The notes beneath the pieces were generated by a model, which worked only from the letters and a program-made list of their open reading frames with translations, ran no database searches and was not told the DNA's origin. A stretch of DNA of 64,000 bases from Aeromicrobium yanjiei (GTDB taxonomy: Bacteria; Actinomycetota; Actinomycetes; Propionibacteriales; Nocardioidaceae): NCBI RefSeq assembly GCF_009649075.1, contig NZ_CP045737.1, positions 3,534,001 through 3,598,000 of the forward strand, read 5' to 3'. The translations under genes and the position numbers were made by a program. Shown in pieces: positions 33,946 through 44,784 of the stretch. Positions within the stretch are counted from its first letter, which is position 1, and each line of letters begins with the position of its first letter.

Positions 33946-34482
33946 ATGGCCCTCGAGCACGCGATCCTCGTCTCCCTCGCGGAGCGGTCCGCCTCGGGCT
34001 ATGACCTGGCCCGCCGCTTCGACGCGTCGATCGGCCACTTCTGGAAGGCCAGCCACCAGCAGATCTACAAGGTGCTGGGACGGATGGAGGGCGACGGCTG
34101 GGTCACGTCCGAGGTCGTCCCGCAGGACGGCCGTCCGGACAAGAAGGTCTACGTCATCACCGACGTGGGGCGCGAGGAGCTGGCCCGGTTCACCACCACG
34201 TCGACGCCCGTCGAGCCGCTGCGCAGCGCGTTCGCGGTCAAGCTGCGCGCCCTGCCGTTCGGTGACGCCGACGCGATCCGGCAGGACGTCCGGGTGCGGC
34301 GCAGCGCGCACGAGCAGCAGCTCGCCTACTACGCCGAGAGCGCCGCCCGGTTCTATCCCGATCCCGACCACCTCGCCGACGACGAGCTCGGGGGCTGGCT
34401 CGTGCTGCGCGGCGGCATCCTGGCCGAGGAGGCCGGCATCGCGTGGTGCGACGAGATCCTTCAGCGGCTGGCGGAGCGGTGA
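33946..34482 (+). CDS. PadR-family transcriptional regulator
   Basis: 178 residues. N-terminal winged helix: LEHAILVSLAERSASGYDLARRF (split about 3-25) and HQQIYKVLGRMEGDGWV, then the wing RPDKKVYVITDVGREEL, all typical of PadR. The C-terminal part (about 90-178) matches the PadR C-terminal helical (Vir-like) domain. Likely represses itself or a neighbour such as the divergent lipoprotein gene; the ligand is not evident. The 3' end overlaps the convergent SCO4848-type gene by 22 nt. Confidence 0.9.
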   Translation: MALEHAILVSLAERSASGYDLARRFDASIGHFWKASHQQIYKVLGRMEGDGWVTSEVVPQDGRPDKKVYVITDVGREELARFTTTSTPVEPLRSAFAVKLRALPFGDADAIRQDVRVRRSAHEQQLAYYAESAARFYPDPDHLADDELGGWLVLRGGILAEEAGIAWCDEILQRLAER

Positions 34483-34697
34483 GCGCGCAGGCCCACGACC
34501 AGGACGCCCAGCCCGATCGCGATCGCGCTCGTGATCAGCACCGCGTGGACCCAGAAGAACGCCTGCGGCTCGCTGTGCCAGTGCTCCCCGGCCCAGGCAC
34601 GGTCGTCGTCCACGATCGCCTTGGCGAACCGGGGCCAGACCACGATGTTGAACAGGCCTGCGAGCACCAGGAACCGAGCAGCATTCTTCGAGATCAC
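34461..34697 (-). CDS. SCO4848-family small membrane protein
   Basis: 78 residues from GTG. Two predicted membrane helices: FLVLAGLFNIVVWPRFAK and WVHAVLITSAIAIGLGVLVVG, separated by a charged loop with DDDRAWAGE and a Trp-rich PQAFFWVHA. This layout is that of the conserved actinobacterial SCO4848 protein. Role unknown. It lies on the opposite strand to padR and to the SnoaL gene and overlaps padR by 22 nt. Confidence 0.8.
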   Translation of the reverse strand: MISKNAARFLVLAGLFNIVVWPRFAKAIVDDDRAWAGEHWHSEPQAFFWVHAVLITSAIAIGLGVLVVGLRAHRSASR

Positions 34698-34723
34698 CCC
34701 ACCATCCCATCACAGGAGACCTG

Positions 34724-37155
<2,432 letters not shown>

Positions 37156-37296
37156 CCCCCCGCCCGCCGCCGGACCCGGCCCGCGGATTCCCAGGAGAAC
37201 CCCCTTTCCTGACACCTCACCCCTGTTACAACCGGGGTGAGGTACCGGCTCCCGGGGATCTCCTGGGAATCGACCACCCCGGGGGCGGGCGGGGGG
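37156..37296. repeat. Three-tier nested palindrome
   Basis: Outer arms CCCCCCGCCCGCC (37156-37168) and its complement (37284-37296). Middle arms GATTCCCAGGAGA (37186-37198) and complement (37259-37271), extended after one mismatch by 4 more base pairs. Inner hairpin ACCTCACCCC (37214-37223) / GGGGTGAGGT (37234-37243) with 10-nt loop. All three arm pairs are perfect and concentric. It starts right after the FadH-like stop and ends in the next gene's -10 region. It may be a terminator cluster, a structured leader or a small palindromic element. Confidence 0.7.
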
Positions 37297-37301
37297 ATAC
37301 T
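37296..37301 (+). promoter_or_regulatory. -10 box of a probable leaderless transcript
   Basis: GATACT, 6 nt, GTG at 37308. The box directly abuts the outer right arm of the nested palindrome. Confidence 0.4.
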
Positions 37302-37307
37302 GGCCGA

Positions 37308-37832
37308 GTGAGCACTCGCATCGTCCTGCTGCGCGCCGTGAACGTCGGTGGCGCGCAGCTGCCGATGGCCGATCTGCGGGCGATCGCGACCGACCTCGGG
37401 GCGGGCGACGTGTCGACGTACATCGCCTCGGGCAACCTGCTCGCCGACGTCCCGGACGAGCCCGAGACGTTCGACCGGGCGCTCGAGCGGGCCGTCGAGG
37501 AGCGCTTCGGCTTCTTCCGCGAGGTGATCTCGCGGACGCCCGCGCAGGTCGCCGCCGCGCTGGAGGCGCACCCGTTCGAGGTGCTCGAGCCGAAGTTCTC
37601 CTACGTCTCGTTCCTGGCGGGCGAACCGACCGCCGAGGCGATCTCGAAGGCCGAGACGTACGAGACCGGCGACGACCGCTGGCAGGTCATCGGCACCGAG
37701 ATGCACATCCGCTACGCCGACGGCGCCGGCCGCCCGCAGATGAAGGCCAACTCGATCGGCCGCGCGCTCCGGGTGCCCGGCACGGCCCGCAACCTCAACA
37801 CCGTGCGCAAGCTCCTCGACCTCGCGGGCTGA
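37308..37832 (+). CDS. DUF1697 protein
   Basis: 174 residues from GTG (VSTRIVLLRAVNVGG). The first residues TRIVLLRAVNVGGAQLPMADLRAI (split) and DVSTYIASGNLL are the DUF1697 signature (usual RG-VNVGG-K-M). The C-terminus has the conserved R-N-x-N-T-V-x-K-L (RNLNTVRKLLDLAG). Function unknown; widely distributed. It stands alone, behind the long nested palindrome. Confidence 0.88.
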   Translation: MSTRIVLLRAVNVGGAQLPMADLRAIATDLGAGDVSTYIASGNLLADVPDEPETFDRALERAVEERFGFFREVISRTPAQVAAALEAHPFEVLEPKFSYVSFLAGEPTAEAISKAETYETGDDRWQVIGTEMHIRYADGAGRPQMKANSIGRALRVPGTARNLNTVRKLLDLAG

Positions 37833-37853
37833 GCCGTGACCATCGGCAGGCCG

Positions 37854-37859
37854 TACGGT
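37854..37859 (+). promoter_or_regulatory. -10 box of a probable leaderless transcript
   Basis: TACGGT, 7 nt, ATG at 37867. A GTG at 37858 in the same frame overlaps this box and is therefore less likely as start. Confidence 0.45.
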
Positions 37860-37866
37860 GTGGGCC

Positions 37867-38754
37867 ATGGGACTCCTGAGCTTCTTGAGCGGCAACCGCA
37901 AGCCCTTCGACCCCGTCGCCGCCGCGGGTCGCGTCGAGGCACTGCAGTCGGCGCTCCCGCCCGGGACGAAGATCAACCTCCTGGAGCCCGACCGTGACCT
38001 GCGCCGGCTCGTCTACATGATCGAGCTCGTGGGTGACCGGCGGCTGGCGTCGCAGATGCTCGGCACGGCCGCCGCGATCGTCGCGTCGACCGAGGAGCGC
38101 TGGGACCTCGACCTGTCCGTGCACGACACCGCCGACGAGGAGTCGACGTACTCGTCGTTCGCCCTGCCCGACGTCCAGGTGGAATGGGTCGACGTGCTCG
38201 GTCGGGCCCACGACGAGATGTACGCGATCGCACCGGAACAGACGATCGTGCTCGACGCCGACGGCGGGGACTTCACCATCAGTGACCTCCCCCGCGGAAA
38301 GGCACTCGCGATCGCCACGGCTGCAGTCCGCTGGTGGGAGGGCATCCTGCGGGACACGGCCGGTCGCTGGTCCGACTCGACCCTGTCGGTCGAGGCCGGA
38401 CCCGTCGGTGACGGCGTGAGCTCCGAGGTCATCTACAGCGCCACGGTCGAGCGAGACCCCGACCCGATGGGCTACAACAAGACCGCGACGGGATCGAAGC
38501 GCGTCACCGACGAGGAGTGGTCCCAGCGCGTCTTCGCCGCCTGGAACCAGAACCTGCCCGCGTTCGAGGCCATGCTCCGGCTGCCCGTCCCGGCAGGCCA
38601 CGAGGCGGAGATCTCGTTCACCGCCACGAAGCTCAAGCCCCGCCTGTCCGTCCGGTCCCACGAGTCGTACAGCGACGAGGACAAAGCCGTCGCGAAGGAG
38701 CTCGTCGCGACGATCCGCAGCCAGATCCCGGACTCCAAGCTCAAGGTCGAGTGA
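37867..38754 (+). CDS. Hypothetical protein
   Basis: 295 residues from MGLLSFLSGNRKPF. No signal peptide or membrane helix and no family I can name. The N-terminal half contains LRRLVYMIELVGDRRLASQM and ATEERWDLDL-like acidic segments. The middle is a mixed alpha/beta region with GKALAIATAAVRWWEGILRD. The C-terminal half has RVTDEEWSQRVFAAWNQN and a Glu/Lys-rich tail ending SKLKVE. The gene is flanked by DUF1697 and sirtuin genes, each with its own leaderless promoter, so no operon partner suggests a role. Confidence 0.75.
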   Translation: MGLLSFLSGNRKPFDPVAAAGRVEALQSALPPGTKINLLEPDRDLRRLVYMIELVGDRRLASQMLGTAAAIVASTEERWDLDLSVHDTADEESTYSSFALPDVQVEWVDVLGRAHDEMYAIAPEQTIVLDADGGDFTISDLPRGKALAIATAAVRWWEGILRDTAGRWSDSTLSVEAGPVGDGVSSEVIYSATVERDPDPMGYNKTATGSKRVTDEEWSQRVFAAWNQNLPAFEAMLRLPVPAGHEAEISFTATKLKPRLSVRSHESYSDEDKAVAKELVATIRSQIPDSKLKVE

Positions 38755-38778
38755 CCCCGAGGACCACCACCGCGTACG

Positions 38779-38784
38779 TACGCT
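38779..38784 (+). promoter_or_regulatory. -10 box of the sirtuin gene
   Basis: TACGCT, 6 nt (GGAGAC), ATG at 38791. The GGAG could also serve as ribosome site. Confidence 0.4.
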
Positions 38785-38790
38785 GGAGAC

Positions 38791-39669
38791 ATGCCCGATC
38801 AGCTCATGGACGTCCTCGGCGACCGGCGCTTGCTGGTCCTCACCGGGGCAGGGGTGTCCACCGACTCCGGCATCCCCGACTACCGCGGACCGGGGTCGCC
38901 GGTCCGCACCCCGATGACCTACCAGGAGTTCATCCGCGAGCCCGAGGCTCGCCAGCGCTACTGGGCGCGGGCGCACGTCGGCTGGAGCCGCATGAAGACG
39001 GCCGAGCCCAACACCAGCCACCTGCTGCTGGCCCAGCTCGCACAAGAGGGCCGGCTGACGGGACTCATCACGCAGAACGTCGACGGGCTCCACACCCGCG
39101 CGGGCCACCCCGACGTGATCGACCTGCACGGACGCATCGACCGGGTGATCTGCCTCGACTGCGGACGGACCACCTCGCGCGCCGGGCTCCACGAACGCCT
39201 CGCAGCGCTCAACCCCGGCTACGAGGAGCGCATCGGCGAGATCGCCCCCGACGGTGACGTCGTGCTCGACGACACAGGCGACTTCCGGGTGGCCCCCTGC
39301 CTCGCGTGCGGGGGACGGCTCAAGCCCGACGTGGTGTTCTTCGGCGAGAACGTCCCGAAGGACCGCGTGGCTCGCTGCTACGCGCTCGTCGAGGAGGCCG
39401 AGGCGCTGGTCGTGCTCGGATCGTCACTGCAGGTCATGTCGGGCCTGCGGTTCGTGCGCGCCGCCCGCAAGCGCAACATCCCGGTCGCGATCGTCAACCG
39501 CGGCGCGACCCGCGGCGACGACCTCGCGACGCTCAAGCTCGACGCAGGATGCGCCGAGACGCTGTCGGCGGCTCAGCTGAGCTGGCGCAGCCGAACCGTT
39601 TCGGGCAGCGAGGCGAGCTCGCGCAGCACGTCCTCGCCGATCTCGTCCGCGACGTCGGTCACGACGTAG
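38791..39669 (+). CDS. Sirtuin-type NAD-dependent protein deacylase
   Basis: 292 residues. GAGVSTDSGIPDYR (19-32) and TQNVDGLH (94-101) bind NAD, with catalytic His113 in LHG. Zinc pairs are Cys121/Cys124 (CLDC) and Cys170/Cys173 (CLAC). Removes acetyl or longer acyl groups from lysine, producing nicotinamide and O-acyl-ADP-ribose. The last 33 residues or so (after AETLSAAQ) are Ser/Arg-rich, atypical for sirtuins, and read antisense through the 3' end of serA. The gene overlaps serA by 97 nt. Confidence 0.9.
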   Translation: MPDQLMDVLGDRRLLVLTGAGVSTDSGIPDYRGPGSPVRTPMTYQEFIREPEARQRYWARAHVGWSRMKTAEPNTSHLLLAQLAQEGRLTGLITQNVDGLHTRAGHPDVIDLHGRIDRVICLDCGRTTSRAGLHERLAALNPGYEERIGEIAPDGDVVLDDTGDFRVAPCLACGGRLKPDVVFFGENVPKDRVARCYALVEEAEALVVLGSSLQVMSGLRFVRAARKRNIPVAIVNRGATRGDDLATLKLDAGCAETLSAAQLSWRSRTVSGSEASSRSTSSPISSATSVTT

Positions 39670-40829
39670 CCGATCTCGCCGCGGGTCGACAGGGACTGGG
39701 CCTCGATGTTGACGCCGTGCTCGCCGAGCAGGCCGTTGATCGTCGCGAGGACGCCCGGCGCATTGCGGTGCACGAGGGCCAGGCGGTGCTTGGACCCATC
39801 GGCCGGCAGGTTGAGCTCGGGCATGTTCACGCTCAGCGACGTGCCGCCGTACGACGCGTAGGACCGCAGCTTGGAGGCCACGAAGCGCCCGATGTCCTGC
39901 TGCGCCTCCTCGGTCGAGCCACCCACGTGGGGGGTCAGGATGACGTTCTTGAGACCGCGCAGGTCCGAGTCGAACGCATCGCCCTGGCGCTTGGGCTCGA
40001 TCGGGAAGACGTCGACCGCGGCGCCCGCGATGTGGCCGGACTCGAGGTTCTCCCGCAGCGCGGCGGTGTCGACGGCGATGCCGCGCGACAGGTTGAGGAA
40101 CAGCGAGCGCGGCTTCATCTGCGCCATCTCCTCGGCGCCGAACAGTCCTGCGTTGCCAGGACGGCCGTCGACGTGCAGCGTGACGACGTCCGAGACCGCG
40201 AGCAGCTCCTCGAGGGTCGAGCAGCGCTTGGCGTTGCCGAGGGCGAGCTTGTCGTCGATGTCGTAGAAGACGACCGACAGACCCAGCGCCTCGGCGATGA
40301 CCGAGAGCTGGCTGCCGATGTTGCCGTAGCCGATGATGCCGAGCGTACGTCCGCGGATCTCGTGGCTACCGGCAGCGGACTTGTTCCACACACCCGCGTG
40401 CATGTCGGTCGACTTCTCGTGCAGGCGGCGCGCGAGCGAGATGATCTCGGCGATCGCGAGCTCGACCACGCTGCGGGTGTTGGAGTAGGGCGCGTTGAAC
40501 ACCGCGACGCCCTGGCGGGTCGTGGCGGTGAGGTCGATCTGGTTGGTGCCGATGCAGAACGCACCGATCGCGAGCAGGTCGGGAGCCGCGGCGAGGACCT
40601 TCTCGGTGATGTACGTCGTCGAGCGGATGCCGAGCAGGTGGACGCCCTGGATCGCCTCGATCAGGTCGTCCTCGCCCAGGGCGCCGTCGCGGGTCTCGAC
40701 CTGGAAGCCCTTGCCACGCAAGAAGTCCGCACCGTCGGTGTGGATGTTCTCGAGCAGCAGGACGCGCACGTCGCCGTCCTCGAGCCGTGCAGTGGGGAAC
40801 GGAGCTGTGGTCGTCATGGTCATCATCAT
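39573..40829 (-). CDS. serA: D-3-phosphoglycerate dehydrogenase
   Basis: 418 residues from ATG at 40829 (GAAGG at ribosome distance; three further in-frame ATGs follow). E. coli-type SerA: RVLLLENIHTDGADFL start, GIGTNQ-like segment AIGAFCIGTNQIDL, Rossmann GIIGYGNIGSQLSV (about 157-170), catalytic Arg/Glu/His blocks and NLSRGIAVDTAAL. LTPHVGGSTEEAQQDIG follows, and a C-terminal ACT-like domain (about 345-418, HRNAPGVLATINGLL). Oxidises 3-phosphoglycerate, first step of serine synthesis; serine feedback through the ACT domain is known for this type. Confidence 0.95.
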   Translation of the reverse strand: MMMTMTTTAPFPTARLEDGDVRVLLLENIHTDGADFLRGKGFQVETRDGALGEDDLIEAIQGVHLLGIRSTTYITEKVLAAAPDLLAIGAFCIGTNQIDLTATTRQGVAVFNAPYSNTRSVVELAIAEIISLARRLHEKSTDMHAGVWNKSAAGSHEIRGRTLGIIGYGNIGSQLSVIAEALGLSVVFYDIDDKLALGNAKRCSTLEELLAVSDVVTLHVDGRPGNAGLFGAEEMAQMKPRSLFLNLSRGIAVDTAALRENLESGHIAGAAVDVFPIEPKRQGDAFDSDLRGLKNVILTPHVGGSTEEAQQDIGRFVASKLRSYASYGGTSLSVNMPELNLPADGSKHRLALVHRNAPGVLATINGLLGEHGVNIEAQSLSTRGEIGYVVTDVADEIGEDVLRELASLPETVRLRQLS

Positions 40830-40957
40830 CGCGGTTGCCTTCAGGTCAGCGGAACTCGGCTGACGTGGGGCCCAGGCGAACGGTCCCGATGTCGTGTGTC
40901 GCAGCCGCTCCCCGGTGGTATCCACCTCAACGCCAGTCGCACCTGCTTGCGCCGAGT

Positions 40958-41401
40958 CTAGCGGGACTCCCCACCCAGCTCGTACGCTCCGGTGAACTGT
41001 GAGATGAGCTCCGGCGGGAGCTGCTTGTCGAGGTTCGCGAGGCGGACCTGGCCCTGTGCGATGAGCCGGCCGTCCTGGTCGGTCGAGTCCAGGTGCCAGA
41101 GCTGCTGGCTGCGACCGCGGTGGATCGGTGTGGCCGTCACGGTGATCGTGTCACCGAGCTTGGCCTGGCGGATGAAGTCGGTCGAGTTGTTGCTGCCCAC
41201 CACGATGCCCTTGTCGCCGAGCCAGATCTGGCCCGCGACGCTCGCGGTCGACTCGTGCACCGCACAGTAGACGCCGCCGTGCGGGATGCCGAACGGCTGC
41301 AGGTGCTGCTCGCCGATCGTGAACTGCGCGACGACCTTGTCGGGTCCTGCCTCGACGTGCTCGACACCGAGGGTGCCGTCCAGCCCGGGGATCTCAGTCA
41401 T
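40958..41401 (-). CDS. PaaI-family hotdog thioesterase
   Basis: 147 residues. QPFGIPHGGVYCAVHESTAS (split about 35-54) is the HGG active-site helix of PaaI/YdiI-type thioesterases, with the catalytic acid in the ES pair. GDTITVTATPIHRGRSQQLWHLDS is the following strand. Hydrolyses an acyl- or aryl-CoA. The ATG at 41401 follows TAGGCT at a 6-nt distance, suggesting a leaderless mRNA. It lies 128 nt upstream of serA on the same strand, probably independent. Confidence 0.88.
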   Translation of the reverse strand: MTEIPGLDGTLGVEHVEAGPDKVVAQFTIGEQHLQPFGIPHGGVYCAVHESTASVAGQIWLGDKGIVVGSNNSTDFIRQAKLGDTITVTATPIHRGRSQQLWHLDSTDQDGRLIAQGQVRLANLDKQLPPELISQFTGAYELGGESR

Positions 41402-41407
41402 GTCCCC

Positions 41408-41413
41408 AGCCTA
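41408..41413 (-). promoter_or_regulatory. -10 box of a probable leaderless transcript
   Basis: On the minus strand TAGGCT, 6 nt, ATG at 41401. Confidence 0.45.
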
Positions 41414-41421
41414 GGGACCCC

Positions 41422-41450
41422 TTGAATCGGGTACCCCCTGGGGGTATGGT
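41422..41450 (+). promoter_or_regulatory. Copper-operon promoter with CsoR box
   Basis: TTGAAT (41422-41427), exactly 17-nt spacer, TATGGT (41445-41450), then 6 nt and the ATG at 41457. TACCCCC-T-GGGGGTA (41432-41446), a perfect 15-bp palindrome of the CsoR operator type, fills the spacer and touches the -10. Apo-CsoR would block polymerase; Cu(I) releases it. Confidence 0.88.
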
Positions 41451-41456
41451 CGCCAT

Positions 41457-42017
41457 ATGAAGACGATGCTGACCGGCCTGGTCCTGCTCCTGCTGGTCTC
41501 GGCGTGCGCCGGCGGCACCAAGCGGAGCGACAGCTCCCCGTCCGACCACAACGCCGCGGACGTCGAGTTCCTGCAGCAGATGATCCCCCACCACGAGCAG
41601 GCGCTGGAGATGACCGAGATCGCCGGACGGTCCAAGGCGACCGTGGTCATCGAGCTCGCCGACAGGATCGAGGCCGGCCAGCAGCCCGAGATCGAGCGCA
41701 TGCGCGGCTGGCTCGACGACTGGGACGTCGACGAGCGCGCGGCCGCGGAGCACGGCAGCGATCGGCACGACGACATGGCCGGTGACGGCATGATGACCCG
41801 AGCCCAGATGGACGAGCTCGAGTCGATGGGCGACGGCAGCGCCTTCACGAGCTCGTGGATCGCGATGATGACCGAGCACCACGAGGGCGCGATCGAGATG
41901 GCCCGCACCGAGCTGGCCGAGGGCAGCAACCCCGCCGCCAAGAAGCTGGCCCGCGAGATCATCGCGACCCAGCAGCGTGAGATCGACGAGATGTCGGCGA
42001 CGGGGGTGTCACGATGA
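41457..42017 (+). CDS. DUF305 lipoprotein of the copper operon
   Basis: 186 residues. Lipobox Cys17 (LVSACAGG). Two DUF305 signatures: FLQQMIPHHEQALEM (about 38-52) and WIAMMTEHHEGAIEMARTEL (about 137-156), each with an M-x-x-H-H metal-type pair. DUF305 proteins are frequent next to copper-resistance genes and probably bind copper outside the membrane. First gene after the CsoR-controlled promoter, overlapping csoR by 4 nt. Confidence 0.9.
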   Translation: MKTMLTGLVLLLLVSACAGGTKRSDSSPSDHNAADVEFLQQMIPHHEQALEMTEIAGRSKATVVIELADRIEAGQQPEIERMRGWLDDWDVDERAAAEHGSDRHDDMAGDGMMTRAQMDELESMGDGSAFTSSWIAMMTEHHEGAIEMARTELAEGSNPAAKKLAREIIATQQREIDEMSATGVSR

Positions 42018-42313
42018 CCCACGACCACACGGCTCCCGGCTACTCCGACGACAAGGTCGCCGTCCTCAAGCGGCTCAAGCGCATCGAGGGCCAGGTGCGC
42101 GGGCTCACCCGGATGGTCGAGGACGACACGTACTGCATCGACGTCCTCACCCAGGTCTCCGCCACGACGAAGGCCCTCGAGGCCGTCGCGCTCAAGCTGC
42201 TCGACGAGCACCTCGCCCACTGCGTGGTCAACGCCGCGCGCGCCGGCGGCGAGGAGGCCGACCTCAAGGTCAAGGAAGCATCCGACGCCATCGCGCGCCT
42301 CGTCCGCTCCTGA
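42014..42313 (+). CDS. csoR: Copper-sensing repressor CsoR
   Basis: 99 residues. KRLKRIEGQVRGLTRMVEDD (about 19-38) is the DUF156/CsoR start. Cu(I) ligand set Cys41, His66, Cys70 (C ... H-x3-C) is complete. Binds the TACCCCC/GGGGGTA operator 570 nt upstream and is released by Cu(I). It is co-transcribed with the genes it controls (DUF305, copZ, copA), giving negative feedback. The Tyr/Glu residues implicated in allostery cannot be checked without an alignment. Confidence 0.95.
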   Translation: MTHDHTAPGYSDDKVAVLKRLKRIEGQVRGLTRMVEDDTYCIDVLTQVSATTKALEAVALKLLDEHLAHCVVNAARAGGEEADLKVKEASDAIARLVRS

Positions 42314-42340
42314 CCACCCACGTTCCACGAGAGGCATGAC

Positions 42341-42583
42341 ATGACCACCAGCACCGACACCTACCGCGTCACCGGGATGACCTGCGAGCACTGCGTCGCG
42401 GCCGTCACCGAAGAGCTCTCCGCCCTCGACGGCGTCGCGTCCGTCTCCGTCGACCTCGTCCCGGGCGGCACGTCCGCCGTCACGGTCGAGAGCGACGCCC
42501 CGCTGGACCCCGCCGCCGTCGCCGAGGCGGTCGACGAGGCCGGTTATGCGGTCGCGGGCCCCCGCGACCTCCCCTTGGCATGA
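42341..42583 (+). CDS. copZ: Copper chaperone (HMA domain)
   Basis: 80 residues. Single heavy-metal-associated domain with GMTCEHC (Cys15, Cys18) and the usual beta-alpha-beta-beta-alpha-beta length. Carries Cu(I) to the CopA ATPase and buffers it in the cytosol. The last codons overlap the copA start (ATGA), so chaperone and pump are made together. Confidence 0.95.
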   Translation: MTTSTDTYRVTGMTCEHCVAAVTEELSALDGVASVSVDLVPGGTSAVTVESDAPLDPAAVAEAVDEAGYAVAGPRDLPLA

Positions 42584-44784
42584 CGCAGGAGATCAAGCTC
42601 GACATCACCGGCATGACCTGCACGTCGTGCGCGATGCGGGTCGAGAAGAAGCTCAACCGGCTCGACGGCGTCTCCGCCACGGTCAACTACGCGACCGAGA
42701 AGGCGACCGTCGAGGCCGAGGACGACGTCGAGGTGCAGACGCTCCTCGACACCGTCGCCAAGACCGGCTACTCCGCGTCCGTACGTCCCGACGTCTCCCG
42801 CCCCCGGCACGACATGGCCGACGGGGACATGTCCGGCCACGACCACGAAGGGCTGCACGGGGCCGCGTCGATGCTGCGACGGCTCAAGATCTCCGCAGCG
42901 CTCGCGATCCCCGTCGTCATCTTGTCGATGGTCCCGGCCCTGCAGTTCGACAACTGGCAGTGGCTCGCCCTCACCCTCGCCTCACCAGTGGTGGTGTGGG
43001 GCGCGTACCCGTTCCACCGGGCCGCGTGGGTCAACGCCCGTCACGGCGCGGTCACGATGGACACGCTCGTGAGCGTCGGGGTCGGCGCGGCCTGGCTCTG
43101 GTCGCTCTGGGCGCTGTTCTTCGGCGACGCCGGGACGACCGGCATGACGATGCGCTTCTCGCTGCTGCCCGGATCGGCCGGCCACGACGAGATCTACCTC
43201 GAGGTCGCCGCCGCGGTGACGGTCTTCATCCTCGCCGGCCACTATCTCGAGGCCAACGCCAAGACCCGCTCGAGCGCCGCGCTCCGCGCGCTGATGGACC
43301 TCGGGGTCCGCGACGTCACGGTCCTGCGGGGCGGACGCGAGACGTCCGTTCCCCTCGCCGACCTGCACGAGGGTGACCGCTTCGTGGTGCGCCCCGGCGA
43401 GAAGATCGCGACCGACGGCGTGGTCGAGGACGGAGCGTCGTCCGTCGACGAGTCGATGCTGACCGGCGAGTCCGTCCCCGTCGAGGTGTCACCGGGCACG
43501 AACGTGACGGGTGCGACCGTCAACCAGGACGGCCGACTGGTGGTCCGCGCCACCGCGGTGGGTGCCGACACCCAGCTCGCCCAGATGGCCCGCCTGGTCG
43601 AGGAGGCGCAGGAGGGCAAGGCCGACGTCCAGCGTCTCGCCGACCGGATCTCCGCGTGGTTCGTCCCGGCGGTCATCCTGCTGTCGATCGGCACGCTGAT
43701 CGCCTGGTACGCCGCCGGCTACACCTGGACCGATGCGTTCACGGCCGCCGTGGCGGTCCTCATCATCGCCTGCCCCTGCGCGCTCGGTCTCGCGACGCCG
43801 ACGGCCCTCATGGTCGGCACGGGACGCGGCGCGCAGCTCGGCATCCTCATCAAGGGCCCGCAGGTGCTCGAGTCGACCCGCGCCGTCGACACCGTGGTGC
43901 TCGACAAGACCGGCACCGTGACGACCGGCGAGATGGCGGTGGTCTCCGTCGACCCCCTCCCGGGTGTGGACGCCGAGGAGCTGCGGCTCGTCGCGGCCTC
44001 GCTCGAGCACTCCTCGGAGCACCCCATCGCCCGGGCGGTCGCGACGCTCGCCGACCCGGCCCCGGTCACCGACTTCACCAACCACGCAGGATTCGGGGTC
44101 AGCGGCACGGTCGCGGGACGTCACGCGCTCATCGGACGACCGTCCTGGCTCGCCGAGCAGGGTGTGGACGTCCCGCCGCTCGAGCCGACGGACGGCACCG
44201 CGGTGGCGGTGGCGTGGGACGGCCACGTACGTGGCACGGTCACGGTCGGCGACTCGGTCAAGCCGACGTCGGCGCGCGCGGTCGCCGACCTGCGCCGGCT
44301 GGGCCTGGAGCCGGTCCTGCTCACGGGCGACAACGAGGCCGTCGCCCGGTCGGTCGCGGACGAGGTCGGCATCGAGCAGGTCATCGCCGACGTCACGCCT
44401 GCCGACAAGCTGCGGGTCGTGCAGAAGCTCCAGGCCGAGGGTCGGGTCGTGGCGATGGTCGGCGACGGCGTCAACGACGCTGCGGCCCTGGCGGCGTCCG
44501 ATCTCGGGATCGCGATGGGCACGGGCACGGACGTCGCGATCCAGGCCTCCGACCTCACCCTGGTCAAGGGCGACCTGGCCACCGCGGTGGACGCCGTGCG
44601 CCTCTCGCGCGCGACGCTGCGCACGATCAAGGGCAACCTGTTCTGGGCGTTCGCCTACAACGTCGCCGCGATCCCGCTGGCCGCCCTGGGCTATCTCAAC
44701 CCGTTGATCGCCGGCGCCGCGATGGCGTTCAGCAGCGTCTTCGTCGTCACCAACAGCCTGCGGCTGCGCCGGTTCAAGGCCTGA
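42580..44784 (+). CDS. copA: Cu(I)-exporting P1B-type ATPase
   Basis: 734 residues. N-terminal HMA domain GMTCTSC (Cys14, Cys17). A His/Asp-rich linker at about 70-94 ([16 protein letters not shown]) is likely extra metal binding. Membrane motif CPCALG marks Cu(I) specificity. Phosphorylation site [12 protein letters not shown]-binding SEHPIARA (HP motif), and hinge [24 protein letters not shown] and [17 protein letters not shown] near the C-terminus are the last helices (Cu-ligand Tyr-Asn and Met-Ser). Pumps Cu(I) out of the cell. Overlaps the convergent epimerase by 11 nt. Confidence 0.97.
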   Translation: MTQEIKLDITGMTCTSCAMRVEKKLNRLDGVSATVNYATEKATVEAEDDVEVQTLLDTVAKTGYSASVRPDVSRPRHDMADGDMSGHDHEGLHGAASMLRRLKISAALAIPVVILSMVPALQFDNWQWLALTLASPVVVWGAYPFHRAAWVNARHGAVTMDTLVSVGVGAAWLWSLWALFFGDAGTTGMTMRFSLLPGSAGHDEIYLEVAAAVTVFILAGHYLEANAKTRSSAALRALMDLGVRDVTVLRGGRETSVPLADLHEGDRFVVRPGEKIATDGVVEDGASSVDESMLTGESVPVEVSPGTNVTGATVNQDGRLVVRATAVGADTQLAQMARLVEEAQEGKADVQRLADRISAWFVPAVILLSIGTLIAWYAAGYTWTDAFTAAVAVLIIACPCALGLATPTALMVGTGRGAQLGILIKGPQVLESTRAVDTVVLDKTGTVTTGEMAVVSVDPLPGVDAEELRLVAASLEHSSEHPIARAVATLADPAPVTDFTNHAGFGVSGTVAGRHALIGRPSWLAEQGVDVPPLEPTDGTAVAVAWDGHVRGTVTVGDSVKPTSARAVADLRRLGLEPVLLTGDNEAVARSVADEVGIEQVIADVTPADKLRVVQKLQAEGRVVAMVGDGVNDAAALAASDLGIAMGTGTDVAIQASDLTLVKGDLATAVDAVRLSRATLRTIKGNLFWAFAYNVAAIPLAALGYLNPLIAGAAMAFSSVFVVTNSLRLRRFKA

